Assembly (NCBI GenBank): GCA_041687495.1
Contig: JAWLBR010000017.1
Location: 1 to 40,539 of the forward strand
DNA from: JAWLBR01 sp041687495
Lineage (GTDB): Bacteria; Bacillota; Limnochordia; DTU087; JAAYGB01
Direction: 5' to 3'
Length of the DNA: 40,539 bases
Each line of letters opens with the position of its first letter. The first letter of the stretch is position 1. The position numbers and the translations under genes were made by a program. Positions 8,131 through 16,899 of this stretch are shown here, one piece after another. Under the pieces are notes generated by a model, which was not told the origin of the DNA, searched no databases, and was given only the letters and a program-made list of their open reading frames with translations.

Positions 8131-8700
8131 CTACTTTTGGCTGTTCATCATCGCGGAGATCTCAGCGGCAAACTTAGGATCTAAAGCCTCTAGATGTTCC
8201 GCTGCAGCTTTGGGACTCATACCCCCCAGGATGCGAACAACCATTTCCTTATCCATCTGCGCCAGTATTGACGCAGCCCTTCTGGGTTCCATCTCTTCGT
8301 AGATCTTGCGCAGTTTCGCCATGCTTCGCAGCTGCTGTTCCTGTTGGGTCAGCTCACTCTCCCACTGACTCAGCCGTTCAGACTCTTCCTGCGCAGCCCT
8401 ACTGTTGCGCTGCAGGTCTGCCTGAGCAGCCTCTAACTGTTGGTTTGCTTCGTTAAGCTGCGCAGTCCTAGCTTGCAGCTCCTCTTCAAGGGTCAGGAGC
8501 TCTTGCCTGCGGGCGTTGAGTTCGCCAGTGTTTTGCTGTCCCAGTCGATAGGTGGCAACATAGGGTGCCAGTGCTGGGATGCTCTTACCTTGGCTTATCG
8601 CCAAGTCGATGAAGTCAACTGTCCCCGTGCTCTGCAGTACTACCGCCGATACGACAACTGCCAATACCAACATTCCCAGTGCCAGCATCATTTTACCCAC
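8131..8700 (-). CDS. MotE-like flagellar protein (YlxF type, MgtE-N domain)
   Basis: 189 residues. An N-terminal membrane helix (MMLALGMLVLAVVVSAVVL) is followed by a long coiled coil at about 60-130 (repeated Glu/Gln/Leu heptads) and a C-terminal MgtE intracellular-N-like helical domain (EEMEPRRAASILAQMDKEMVVRIL, then AAEHLEALDPKFAAEI). This matches the YlxF/MotE family found between fliJ and fliK. MotE is described in other bacteria as a chaperone for a motility protein; in Firmicutes the role is unclear. The GTG start is inside the fliJ stop (TAGTG), with AAGGG 9 nt upstream, so the two are coupled. Confidence 0.85.
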   Translation of the reverse strand: MGKMMLALGMLVLAVVVSAVVLQSTGTVDFIDLAISQGKSIPALAPYVATYRLGQQNTGELNARRQELLTLEEELQARTAQLNEANQQLEAAQADLQRNSRAAQEESERLSQWESELTQQEQQLRSMAKLRKIYEEMEPRRAASILAQMDKEMVVRILGGMSPKAAAEHLEALDPKFAAEISAMMNSQK

Positions 8701-9149
8701 TAGCCATCGCCCTTCTGCTTTCGATGCATTTTCCCGGCTATGTCATCCAGGTCTATTTGCTCCTTGCGAAGCTCCTCCAAACGATAGTCCTCCAGCTGCT
8801 TTTCCCGGAGGCGCTCTAGGACCTTGCGCTCTTGAGTCGCTTCAATTAGAGCCGTTCGCTGCTGTGTCAGTATCTCTTGCCGCAAAATGATCTCTTTCTC
8901 GGCCTCGATGATTTTCTGCCCAATATGGGCCAAATGCCTGTGGTACAATGCCCAAGTATGGCTGGCCCGTCCCGACTGCTGCAGAGTGCGCAGCTCAGTC
9001 TCATGCTCCAGCTGCTCCTGCAACAGACGATCCCGCTCTGTCTGCGCCTCCTGCAGCAATTTTTGGGCCGAAGACAACTTCCGCATCTCTTCGTTTTCCT
9101 TCTGTCGACGGAGCTGAAGAATTCGCTCTAATCGAAAAGAGAATCCCAT
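8700..9149 (-). CDS. fliJ: Flagellar export chaperone/ATPase stalk protein FliJ
   Basis: 149 residues, almost entirely charged alpha-helical coiled coil, beginning with the FliJ signature FSFRLERILQLRRQKENEE. FliJ inserts into the FliI hexamer much like the gamma stalk of F1-ATPase and helps couple the ATPase to the export gate. It starts 13 nt after the fliI stop and overlaps the next gene. Sequence beyond the N-terminal motif is generic coiled coil, so the call leans on that motif, length and position directly after fliI. Confidence 0.92.
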   Translation of the reverse strand: MGFSFRLERILQLRRQKENEEMRKLSSAQKLLQEAQTERDRLLQEQLEHETELRTLQQSGRASHTWALYHRHLAHIGQKIIEAEKEIILRQEILTQQRTALIEATQERKVLERLREKQLEDYRLEELRKEQIDLDDIAGKMHRKQKGDG

Positions 9150-9162
9150 CTAACCCCTCCCA

Positions 9163-10497
9163 CTAGGGAACAAGAGCTTGGAGGGTATCCACTACATCGC
9201 CCACGCTAGACACTTCGTTTACGGACTGGCGCAAAAAGTCGCGAATGGCCGCATCGTACGCAATGGCTTCGTCTACCCTCTGGTTCGTACCAGACTCATA
9301 AGCGCCAATATTGATCAGATCGGCCATCTCTTCGTACACAGCCAGTAGTTCTTTCACACGAGCCGCCTTCTGGAGATGCTCTGGAGAAACCACCTCTGGC
9401 ATCACCCGACTTACACTTGCCAGCACATCGATGGCAGGGTAGTGTCCCTGGTCTGCCAGTCGGCGAGAAAGGACAATATGGCCATCAAGAATTCCCCGTA
9501 CGCTGTCAGCCACTGGCTCGTTCATATCATCGCCTTCGACCAAAACTGTGTAGAAGGCCGTGATAGTCCCCCGTTCGCCTGGTCCTGTTCGCTCCAGCAG
9601 TCTAGGAAGCAGCGCAAAGACCGACGGCGGATATCCCCGAGTCGCTGGTGGTTCGCCGATAGCTAGACCAATCTCCCGCTGCGCCGCCGCAAACCGAGTT
9701 ACTGAATCCATCATAAAAAGTACATTCAATCCCTGATCTCGAAAGTACTCCGCCACTGCAGTAGCTACATAAGCGCCTTTCAGTCTCACCAGTGCCGGTT
9801 GATCTGAGGTGGCGACAATAACAACAGAACGCTTCAAGCCCTCCTCACCCAGGTCCCTTTCGAGAAAGTCCCGTACCTCCCGGCCTCGCTCACCGATAAG
9901 ACCGATAACGTTCACATCAGCGGCGGTATTGCGGGCCATCATCCCAAGTAGGGTACTCTTACCTACTCCACTCCCGGCAAAGATACCAATCCGCTGTCCG
10001 TTACCGCACGTCAAGAGCCCATCGATTGCCCTTACGCCTACAGAAAGCGGCTCTTGAATTCGCTTGCGCTCGAGTGGGTTAGGCGGTTGGTTGTGCAGTG
10101 GGTAGGAAAGGCGCTCCCGCAACTGCCCGTTGTTGTCTATGGGATTGCCCAGTCCGTCAAGAATTCGCCCCAGAATTTGCGGGCCTACTTTTACACTCAA
10201 CGCAGACCGATGGGCGGTGACTAAGCTACCCGGACCAATTCCTGTCAGTTCGCCAAGTGGCATCAGCAGCAGTTTCTTCTCCCGAAACCCGACCACTTCC
10301 GCCTTCACTGGTGGTTGACCAAAGCGTTCAATGTAACATACCTCACCCAAGTTTGCCCCTGGGCCTTCTGCCTCAACGGTTAGCCCGACAACCTGGGTCA
10401 CAACGCCATACTGCCGAAATTCATCAAGTTCAGAGATTGCGGTCAGGTATCTGTCCACAGCTACAGTCTTGGGACTAGGCATCTGATCAATCGCCAC
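9163..10497 (-). CDS. fliI: Flagellum-specific ATPase FliI
   Basis: 444 residues, the usual length. Walker A is at about 175-182 (GSGVGKST) and Walker B near LNVLFMMDSVTRFA; the family-specific GERGREVRDFLERDLG and GYPPSVFALLPRLLER segments are present. FliI is the F1-beta-like ATPase that unloads substrates at the export gate with FliH and FliJ. The GTG at 10497 overlaps the fliH end by 11 nt; an ATG five codons later (10482) is possible but lacks a ribosome binding site. Confidence 0.97.
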   Translation of the reverse strand: MAIDQMPSPKTVAVDRYLTAISELDEFRQYGVVTQVVGLTVEAEGPGANLGEVCYIERFGQPPVKAEVVGFREKKLLLMPLGELTGIGPGSLVTAHRSALSVKVGPQILGRILDGLGNPIDNNGQLRERLSYPLHNQPPNPLERKRIQEPLSVGVRAIDGLLTCGNGQRIGIFAGSGVGKSTLLGMMARNTAADVNVIGLIGERGREVRDFLERDLGEEGLKRSVVIVATSDQPALVRLKGAYVATAVAEYFRDQGLNVLFMMDSVTRFAAAQREIGLAIGEPPATRGYPPSVFALLPRLLERTGPGERGTITAFYTVLVEGDDMNEPVADSVRGILDGHIVLSRRLADQGHYPAIDVLASVSRVMPEVVSPEHLQKAARVKELLAVYEEMADLINIGAYESGTNQRVDEAIAYDAAIRDFLRQSVNEVSSVGDVVDTLQALVP

Positions 10498-11308
10498 TGT
10501 ACATCACTTCCATAATGGCCTGCGCTATCTCTTCTAGCCGACTGGATAATCGACCATCCACCCGCCCAAAATCTGTCTCGATAAGGCAGCCCCCAGGTTC
10601 TACCTGCGCATCCTCTACAAACTCGATCTCATCAATGCCCTTAACAGCCATGAGTTGGGCCTTGTGCTCTTCCATAACAAGCAGTAAAGACGGGTGCACC
10701 CTAACTTTCACTCGGCTGGAACCGTTGACCCGGCGCAAAGCTGCTTCTGCCACGTTGACGGTTACCATCGGGTCGTGGGCAATTCGGCTTCTAATAATTT
10801 TTTCGGCCACTGCTAAGCTCAGCTTTAGGACATCTTCCCCGCCCAACTCCAAAGCTGAGTCTCTAGCAGCGGCCGCCTGGGTAACAACTTCTGCGAACTG
10901 TTGGAGTTTGTCTTTCCATGCGTTCGCTACTTCTTCTTGAGCTTGGGCTAGTCCCTCGCTGTAACCAGTCTGGTAGCCCTCCTGCCGCCCTTGCTGATAT
11001 CCTTCTTCGTAGCCCGCCTCAGTCTGCTGCTGAACCTTCTGCTCAGCTTCCGCTTCCGACTCCGCGATGATCTGTGCTGCTTGCTGCTCCGCTTGTCTGA
11101 TCACCGACTCCGCTTCTTGCTGGGCCTGGCGAAGGAGCTGACGACTCTCATCGCTTTCGCTCTGCCGCTGAGAGTCTCTCCGTTGAGAAACGAGGCCAAA
11201 GGCTTGACCCTCAGCTTGATGCGGTACAGGTGGGCGGTAGGAGGAGACGGTTTCCGCCACTGCCTCCAAATCGGCAGCCTTAATGATCTTTCTAGACGAC
11301 AACTTCAT
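10487..11308 (-). CDS. fliH: Flagellar assembly protein FliH
   Basis: 273 residues. A Gln/Glu-rich coiled coil leads into a glycine-spaced segment (EEGYQQGRQEGYQTGYSEG), the GxxxG-type repeat typical of FliH. The C-terminal ~120 residues are the FliH/V-ATPase-E-like domain (LSLAVAEKIIRSRI, later EPGGCLIETDFGRVDGRLSSRLEEI). FliH regulates FliI and tethers it to the C-ring. The ATG at 11308 is chosen because AGAGG lies 8 nt upstream; a GTG three codons earlier has no site. It overlaps the fliG stop by 17 nt. Confidence 0.94.
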   Translation of the reverse strand: MKLSSRKIIKAADLEAVAETVSSYRPPVPHQAEGQAFGLVSQRRDSQRQSESDESRQLLRQAQQEAESVIRQAEQQAAQIIAESEAEAEQKVQQQTEAGYEEGYQQGRQEGYQTGYSEGLAQAQEEVANAWKDKLQQFAEVVTQAAAARDSALELGGEDVLKLSLAVAEKIIRSRIAHDPMVTVNVAEAALRRVNGSSRVKVRVHPSLLLVMEEHKAQLMAVKGIDEIEFVEDAQVEPGGCLIETDFGRVDGRLSSRLEEIAQAIMEVMYSGD

Positions 11309-12302
11309 CCTCCCCACCTCTCGAAATCACAACCTCACCGGCATCCTCGAGACGTCTGATGGCGGCCACGATCTTCTGCTGGGCTTCCTCAACATCCCGC
11401 AACCTAACTGGTCCCATATACTCAATCTCTTCCCGCAGCATTTCCCCTGCGCGCTTAGAAATGTTCTTGAAGACTCGGCTGCTAACCTCTTCGCTGGCTG
11501 TCTTGAGAGCCAGTGCCCAGTCACGGGACTCCACTTCTCTGAACACCTGCTGAATCGAGCGGTCATCCAAGCGGACGATATCTTCAAACACAAACATGCG
11601 CTTGCGAATCTCGTCCACCAGGTCAGGGTCACTTTCCTCGAGGGCGTCGAGAATAGTTCTTTCTGTACTGCGATCGACGTTATTTAGGACCTCTACCGCA
11701 GCTTCGATACCACCGGCTGCAGTGAAATCCTGCGACATGAATGAAGACAAGCGTTTTTCCAGTTGCGCCTCGATCTCGTGCAGCACTTCAGGTGAGGTGC
11801 GATCCAATACCGACAACCGCCGGGCCACATCGACCTGCAGCTCAGGCCCAAGGGCGGACAAGATAATACCCGCCTGCTCAGGAGCCAGATAAGCCATGAC
11901 TAAGGCGATGGTCTGCGGATGTTCGTTCTGGATAAAATTGAGGATCTGCGCCGGATCTGCCCTACGGGCAAAATCAAAAGGACGCACCTGCAGGCTGGCA
12001 GTTAACCTCGTAAGGATATCTTCGGCTCTTTCCTCGCCTAGAGCCTTGCTCAAAAGCTCCCGAGCGTAGTCAATTCCCCCTTGGGACATATACTCGTTGG
12101 CTCGGTACATCTCGGAAAACTCTTCCAAAACTTTATCCCGTACTTCCAGGAACACCCGGCGCATCGACGCGATTTCCACCGTTAGGTCTTCAATTTCTTC
12201 TTCTCGCAGTTCCTTAAAGACTCGCGCCGAGACCTCCGGCCCGAGAGCGATCATCAAAACAGCAGCTTTCTGCTTTCCTGTCAGCTCGCTAATGCGTGCC
12301 AT
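11292..12302 (-). CDS. fliG: Flagellar motor switch protein FliG
   Basis: 336 residues, the family length. It has the N-terminal FliF-binding domain (LTGKQKAAVLMIALGPEVSA), the middle-domain EHPQTIALVMAYL motif that binds FliM, and the C-terminal torque domain with the charged ridge (RKRMFVFEDIVRLDDRSIQQV). FliG transmits stator force to the rotor. The ATG at 12302 (MARIS) has GGGAG 10 nt upstream; an ATG three codons earlier at 12311 is too close to that site. The EHPQ motif normally docks FliM, which makes the apparent lack of fliM downstream notable. Confidence 0.96.
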   Translation of the reverse strand: MARISELTGKQKAAVLMIALGPEVSARVFKELREEEIEDLTVEIASMRRVFLEVRDKVLEEFSEMYRANEYMSQGGIDYARELLSKALGEERAEDILTRLTASLQVRPFDFARRADPAQILNFIQNEHPQTIALVMAYLAPEQAGIILSALGPELQVDVARRLSVLDRTSPEVLHEIEAQLEKRLSSFMSQDFTAAGGIEAAVEVLNNVDRSTERTILDALEESDPDLVDEIRKRMFVFEDIVRLDDRSIQQVFREVESRDWALALKTASEEVSSRVFKNISKRAGEMLREEIEYMGPVRLRDVEEAQQKIVAAIRRLEDAGEVVISRGGEDEVVV

Positions 12303-12317
12303 GTTCTGCATTCTCCC

Positions 12318-13877
12318 TTATTCCTCATCCAACCAGGCTCGAAGTAAGGCCACAAACGCCTCCGGATCTTTCTGCGCCATCTTTTCAATGGAACTCTGGG
12401 TCCGCTGACTAGCTCGCTCCTGCGGAGTAAGCTCTGCCCCTTCTTCTGCTGTATCTCCTACTACGACATCAACCCGTGGCGTGGGTCCCGCTGGCGCCGG
12501 CTGTGGTCGACGCCTCATCCGGATAGCCCCGAGCAATACCAAAACGGCCAAGCCGGCAATCCCACCGTAAGCCCAGCTTGGAAAACTGGTCTCAGAAACA
12601 GTCTGCTGCAGTCCCGCCGCAGATGCGGTCATACTTGCGTCGTCAAACTCCATGAAATCCACCATGACAGCATCGCCCCGCTCAGGCTGCAGTCCCACCG
12701 CAGAAGCAACCATGTCCTCCACTGCTTGCCTTCGGGCCTGCGGAATATCCCCGTCTAACCAGACCGCAACACTCAACCGCTCCACCCGGCCAGGTGCCCG
12801 AAGAACATGGGTTTCTCGCCGATTCACAACGTAACTGCGGGTGGCATCCTGTCTCCGGTACTCCCCGCTATCGTTCTGATCCTGGGCAGCATATCCTGGG
12901 ACGTTAGTGGCTACACCGGCGGCACCGCCTTGGGGACCGCTTCCGGTAAAGTTCTCGCTAGACTCCTGCTCACTAACGATCAGACCAGCTCCGTCCACGA
13001 TAGGTTCGTGCAGCTCGAGATTTTCTTCCTGATAGTCAAGATTAAGGGCCGCATTCACCCTAAGAACAACGCTGCCGTATCCAAATACTCGTTCTAGCAT
13101 CGTCTGCAGGCTCAGTTCCAGTTCCCGCTCAAAGGCCCGTTCCACCTGGAACCTGCTCAATGCACTCTGCGATCCGCCGGCCGCACCAAAACTCTCAGAA
13201 GACGTTGCCAAACCATCTGATAGTACGTTCCCTCTGTGATCGATCACCGTTACCCGCTCTGGAGATAGGCCCTCGACGCTGGTGGCCATTAGATGAACAA
13301 TCGCTCTGACTTGCTCTAGTGCCAACGTGCTTCCAGCCTTATTCTCAATAAAAACAGACGCTGTGGCCGGTCGGTCGGTCTGGCTAAACAGCGAGCGCTC
13401 CGGCAAGACTATGTGCACTCTAGCATTGGCCACTGAACTAATAGAAAGAATGGTACGAGTCAGCTCTCCCTGTAGTGCCCGGATGTATTTGATTCGGCGA
13501 TCAAACTCCGTCTCGCCGATGCCTACCCGATCCCACAACTCCATGCCAACTACGCCACCTCGAGGAAGCTCGCTGCTTGCCAACTCTAGCCGGACTTCGT
13601 GAACTTTCTCCTCGGGCACGAGAATAGACGCTCCGTCATTGCCCACCTTGTACGGAATGTCATTGTCCTTGAGGTAGGCTACAACTTCTCCCGCCGCTTC
13701 AGGACGAAGCTCGCTGTACAGCGGTCGAAAACCAGTTTTGGCAGACAAAAAGACAAAAAATACCAATGCTGCAAATAAGAGCAAGACGCCACCGCCGACA
13801 GCTGTACGCCTGCCTAAGGACATGCTATTCCAAATTGATACTACTTGATCCCGCAGACTTCTTAACGACTCACCCAC
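12318..13877 (-). CDS. fliF: Flagellar MS-ring protein FliF
   Basis: 519 residues with the two-helix FliF plan: one membrane segment at about 25-46 (AVGGGVLLLFAALVFFVFLSA) and a second near 440-458 (YGGIAGLAVLVLLGAI). Between them lie the YscJ/FliF ring-building motifs (LASSELPRGGVVGMELWD, RIKYIRALQGELTRTI and RVHIVLPE). FliF forms the membrane MS ring on which the C-ring and export gate are built. The start is GTG with AAGGAG 10 nt upstream. The C-terminal tail (QKDPEAFVALLRAWLDEE) is the FliG-binding motif. Confidence 0.96.
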   Translation of the reverse strand: MGESLRSLRDQVVSIWNSMSLGRRTAVGGGVLLLFAALVFFVFLSAKTGFRPLYSELRPEAAGEVVAYLKDNDIPYKVGNDGASILVPEEKVHEVRLELASSELPRGGVVGMELWDRVGIGETEFDRRIKYIRALQGELTRTILSISSVANARVHIVLPERSLFSQTDRPATASVFIENKAGSTLALEQVRAIVHLMATSVEGLSPERVTVIDHRGNVLSDGLATSSESFGAAGGSQSALSRFQVERAFERELELSLQTMLERVFGYGSVVLRVNAALNLDYQEENLELHEPIVDGAGLIVSEQESSENFTGSGPQGGAAGVATNVPGYAAQDQNDSGEYRRQDATRSYVVNRRETHVLRAPGRVERLSVAVWLDGDIPQARRQAVEDMVASAVGLQPERGDAVMVDFMEFDDASMTASAAGLQQTVSETSFPSWAYGGIAGLAVLVLLGAIRMRRRPQPAPAGPTPRVDVVVGDTAEEGAELTPQERASQRTQSSIEKMAQKDPEAFVALLRAWLDEE

Positions 13878-13911
13878 TGTGCAATAACTCCTTCAGCCAC
13901 CGCCCAAAAGC

Positions 13912-14211
13912 TCATATTTGCATTCTCATGATCTCTTGGTATGATTCCAACAGCCGAGTCCGTACCGCCAAGAGATAGTTCAAGGCCAGGGAGGCATGCT
14001 CTGCAGCCAGCATCACCGAATGAATATCAATATCTTCACCCCGAGAAAACGCAACCGCCTTCTGGTCGGCCTCGTGCTGTAGCTCGCTGACTTGATCCAG
14101 CGAATCCTGCAGCCACTGCGAAAAGCTCTTTCCTGATTGCTCCACCTTTGCAGGTGAAGGTGCTGATACCAGATTACTGGAAACTGCCGCTGAATTGACT
14201 GTCATAGCCAT
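13912..14211 (-). CDS. fliE: Flagellar hook-basal body complex protein FliE
   Basis: 99 residues. The C-terminal half shows the FliE pattern (DIDIHSVMLAAEHASLALNYLLAVRTRLLESYQEIMRMQI), ending in the typical M-x-I. FliE joins the MS ring to the proximal rod. The ATG has GGGGG 8 nt upstream; a second ATG two codons later is possible. It lies in the invariant flgB-flgC-fliE-fliF order. Confidence 0.94.
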   Translation of the reverse strand: MAMTVNSAAVSSNLVSAPSPAKVEQSGKSFSQWLQDSLDQVSELQHEADQKAVAFSRGEDIDIHSVMLAAEHASLALNYLLAVRTRLLESYQEIMRMQI

Positions 14212-14269
14212 CCTGCAAGCCCCCTGTTCGGATTGTGTTCACCAACCGCCGCCAAGAATCCAAACCCAA

Positions 14270-14692
14270 TCAGCCCCGCCCGATCTCCAAAGCCTTGGTT
14301 GCCATGGCCTTGGCCGCGTTGATGGCAGTAACATTGGCCTCATAGGCCCTGGTCGCTGAGATCATGTCAACCATCTCAGTCACCACGTTGATATTCGGGT
14401 ACTCCACGTACCCATCGGCGTTGGCGTCGGGGTGTTCCGGATCGAAAACCATCTTGCCGGGCCCCGGTTGTGCGGTGATCCGACTCACCTGAACTCCCAA
14501 ACTGGACAAACTACCCGGCTTGGACCTTTCCACCTGCCTTGGCTCAAGAACTACCATTTTACGCCGATATGGTCCACCCTCTGCAGTCCGAGTGGAGTTT
14601 GCGTTGGCTAAGTTCTCGGAAATGACATCCATCCTTAGGCGTTCAGCGGTTAGGCCCGACGCACTAATACTAAGACTTCGAAAAACTCCCAT
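14270..14692 (-). CDS. flgC: Flagellar proximal rod protein FlgC
   Basis: 140 residues with the FlgC hallmarks: LSISASGLTAERLRMDVISENLANANSTRT near the N-terminus, DPEHPDANADGYVEYPNINVVTEM in the middle and ATRAYEANVTAINAAKAM at the C-terminus. FlgC is a rod subunit crossing the envelope. The ATG at 14692 has GGAGG 8 nt upstream and lies 2 nt after the flgB stop; a TTG two codons earlier is disfavoured by spacing. Confidence 0.96.
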   Translation of the reverse strand: MGVFRSLSISASGLTAERLRMDVISENLANANSTRTAEGGPYRRKMVVLEPRQVERSKPGSLSSLGVQVSRITAQPGPGKMVFDPEHPDANADGYVEYPNINVVTEMVDMISATRAYEANVTAINAAKAMATKALEIGRG

Positions 14693-14694
14693 AC

Positions 14695-15087
14695 TCAACG
14701 CCTCCCTGAGTCAATCACAGCTCTGACATCCCGCAACCGGCGAGACACGTATTCGACCAACGTGTTGTATCTGATCGTAGTCTCGGCCAGTAGAGCCATC
14801 TCCCGCTCCATGTCCACATTATTGCCGTCGTTGCGCATGGTGCTGGAATGGTCGGTAACTACCCTTGGCCCACCAGTACTTCGCCGCAGTTGCGCCCGCT
14901 GTGAGCTCTCAGGCAGATCCCGAAACACTTGGTCAGCCACTGCCCGAAAATCTACATCACTGCGCTTGAATCCAGGGGTGTTGACATTGGCAATGTTGTC
15001 TGAAAGGATTGCTTGTCTAGCAGACATCGCACCTAGCACCCTATCCATCGCCGATGTAAAGCCAAACATCCGCCCAAAGTTAGCCAC
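14695..15087 (-). CDS. flgB: Flagellar proximal rod protein FlgB
   Basis: 130 residues. It shows AMSARQAILSDNIANVNTPGFKR, the FlgB version of the rod/hook N-terminal motif, and the C-terminal pattern (GNNVDMEREMALLAETTIRYNTLVEYVSRRL). FlgB is the most proximal rod subunit. The GTG start has GGAGG 8 nt upstream. It is the first gene of the flagellar operon here; in B. subtilis it follows codY, which is missing at this locus. Confidence 0.95.
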   Translation of the reverse strand: MANFGRMFGFTSAMDRVLGAMSARQAILSDNIANVNTPGFKRSDVDFRAVADQVFRDLPESSQRAQLRRSTGGPRVVTDHSSTMRNDGNNVDMEREMALLAETTIRYNTLVEYVSRRLRDVRAVIDSGRR

Positions 15088-15397
15088 CTAGCATCCCTCC
15101 ATGCACACAAATACTGAGCTGCCCTCGCCTACAAAGACCAATTAGTCGTTTTTCCCCACCCTCGATGTCAAGTCAAACCCAAAAGGAGCGTCTGAGGGGA
15201 GAATCGGCCTAGTATTCGTGCAGCAAAATCCCATGGCAGACAAAATCAGACTTTAATCCTATCCATCCATTCCGCGCAATCTGCTCCAAATCCTCCCACT
15301 GGAACCATCTTTGCGCGGATCCTAGACTAGGAATTCTGTCCCATTGCGCCCCACAGTCTGTAGTACAAAAGTCCTAACACCTGGTTGTTACACCAGC
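15088..15397 (-). promoter_or_regulatory. Non-coding region upstream of the flagellar operon (codY slot)
   Basis: About 310 nt with no gene that I can support. The promoter for the long flagellar operon should lie here. I see a TTGACA (15162-15167 region) followed only by a poor -10 (ACTAAT at 19-nt spacing), and a GCCGATTC at 15201-15208 that resembles the sigma-D -10 (GCCGATAT) without a convincing -35 at 15 nt. There is also a short palindrome TCCTA-GTC-TAGGA near 15320. None is strong enough to name the start site. Confidence 0.4.
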
Positions 15398-15434
15398 AAA
15401 AAAAACTCGCCACCCCATATTGAAGGTGACGAGT
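15398..15434 (-). terminator. Intrinsic terminator after hslU
   Basis: A 10-bp stem (ACTCGTCACC with GGTGGCGAGT, one G-U pair) with a 10-nt loop is followed by a run of eight T on the minus strand. It lies about 46 nt past the hslU stop. It should end the dprA-topA-hslVU transcript and separate it from the flagellar operon. Confidence 0.9.
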
Positions 15435-15479
15435 ACGTCATTTTACTCAGCTTAATTGAGTTATTCGGCCCAGAGATCG

Positions 15480-16877
15480 CTAGAGAATAAACCGGCTTAA
15501 GTCCTGGTTCTTGACGATATCCGCCAAGCGCTCTCTGACATAATCCGCATCTATGATCACTTCGTGTCCAGCCATCTCTTCTGCTCTGAAGGAGACATCA
15601 TCCAGGAGCCGCTCCAGTATTGTGTGCAGTCTCCGAGCTCCTATGTTCTCAGTCTGCTCGTTGACGATTACCGCAAGGCGGGCAATTTCATCGATCCCCT
15701 CATCGGTAAACTCCAGTTTGACCTTCTCAGTTGCCAGCAGTGCTTTGTACTGCAGCAGCAAAGCATTACTAGGTTCGGTCAAGATGCAGCGGAAGTCTGC
15801 TTCGGTTAGACTGTCCAGCTCCACTCGGATCGGGAATCGTCCCTGCAATTCAGGAATTAGGTCCGATGGTTTCGATACGTGGAAGGCTCCAGCTGCAATG
15901 AATAAAACATGATCAGTCCTGACAGCGCCGTACTTGGTGGTTACAGTTGAACCTTCAACAATGGGCAAAATATCTCTTTGCACGCCTTCTCGCGAGACAT
16001 CTGGTCCCCTACCACCCTCTCGGCCTGCTACCTTATCAATCTCGTCCAGGAAAATGATTCCTGAATTCTCGGCCCGTGCTACAGCCTCCGTCACTACCTC
16101 ATCCATATCAAGGAGCCGTTGCGCCTCCTCTTGAGCCAGCACTTTCCTTGCCTGCGAAACCGTGGTCTTACGCTTCTTGGTTTTCTTGGGCATTAGCCCG
16201 CCGAACAAGTCTTGGAAATTGATGCCCATCTCTTCTACACCGGCTCCGGAAAACACCTCAAAAGTGGGTACGTTGCTCTCTTCCAACTCAATCTCAATAA
16301 CGGCGTTTTCCATTTCCCCCAACTTGAGAGCCTGCTTCATCTGAGCCCGTTTCTGTTTTGCCTCACTGACTTTATCGGCATAGGAATCGCCATCATAGTC
16401 ATCTCTTGGTCCCTGAAATCCAAACAAGTTGGTCAAAGGACCCATAGTCTTGGATCGTTGCGGCAAGGGAGCTAACGCATCCAAGATTCGCTCTTCGGCA
16501 AGCTCCTCGGCTTTGTCCTGCACCTGCAAGGCCTTCTCTGCCTTCACCATTCGCAACGAGACTTCAACTAGGTCGCGCACCATCGACTCGGCGTCCCGTC
16601 CCACATAGCCCACTTCGGTGAATTTTGTTGCCTCAACTTTGATAAACGGTGCGTCGGCAAGACGAGCTAAGCGACGAGCTATCTCCGTCTTTCCCACACC
16701 GGTGGGACCGATCATCAGAATATTCTTGGGCATGACTTCATCCTGCAGCTCTTCTGGCAAATGCCTGCGGCGATAGCGATTGCGCATGGCGATGGCAACG
16801 GCCCGCTTCGCTTTAGCCTGGCCCACAATGAACCGATCTAGCTGCTCAACAATTTGCTTAGGCGTCAATTGGTTCAC
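15480..16877 (-). CDS. hslU: ATP-dependent protease ATPase subunit HslU (ClpY)
   Basis: 465 residues, typical. Walker A is at about 57-64 (GPTGVGKT), followed by the HslU-specific segment EVGYVGRDAESMVRDL; a variable I-domain lies in the middle; Walker B and sensor sites follow (GIIFLDEIDKVAGREGG), and the C-terminus ends in NQDLSRFIL, the tail that inserts into HslV. HslU unfolds substrates and feeds them to HslV in the cytoplasm. The GTG start has GGAGG 8 nt upstream. It lies 22 nt after hslV, an operon. Confidence 0.97.
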   Translation of the reverse strand: MNQLTPKQIVEQLDRFIVGQAKAKRAVAIAMRNRYRRRHLPEELQDEVMPKNILMIGPTGVGKTEIARRLARLADAPFIKVEATKFTEVGYVGRDAESMVRDLVEVSLRMVKAEKALQVQDKAEELAEERILDALAPLPQRSKTMGPLTNLFGFQGPRDDYDGDSYADKVSEAKQKRAQMKQALKLGEMENAVIEIELEESNVPTFEVFSGAGVEEMGINFQDLFGGLMPKKTKKRKTTVSQARKVLAQEEAQRLLDMDEVVTEAVARAENSGIIFLDEIDKVAGREGGRGPDVSREGVQRDILPIVEGSTVTTKYGAVRTDHVLFIAAGAFHVSKPSDLIPELQGRFPIRVELDSLTEADFRCILTEPSNALLLQYKALLATEKVKLEFTDEGIDEIARLAVIVNEQTENIGARRLHTILERLLDDVSFRAEEMAGHEVIIDADYVRERLADIVKNQDLSRFIL

Positions 16878-16899
16878 AACCTCACCCTCCCCACCGAAA

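Noticed and set aside
15201..15208. Sigma-D-type -10 (GCCGATTC) before the flagellar operon
   Set aside because: No TAAA-like -35 at 15 nt spacing; kept only as a note in the intergenic entry.
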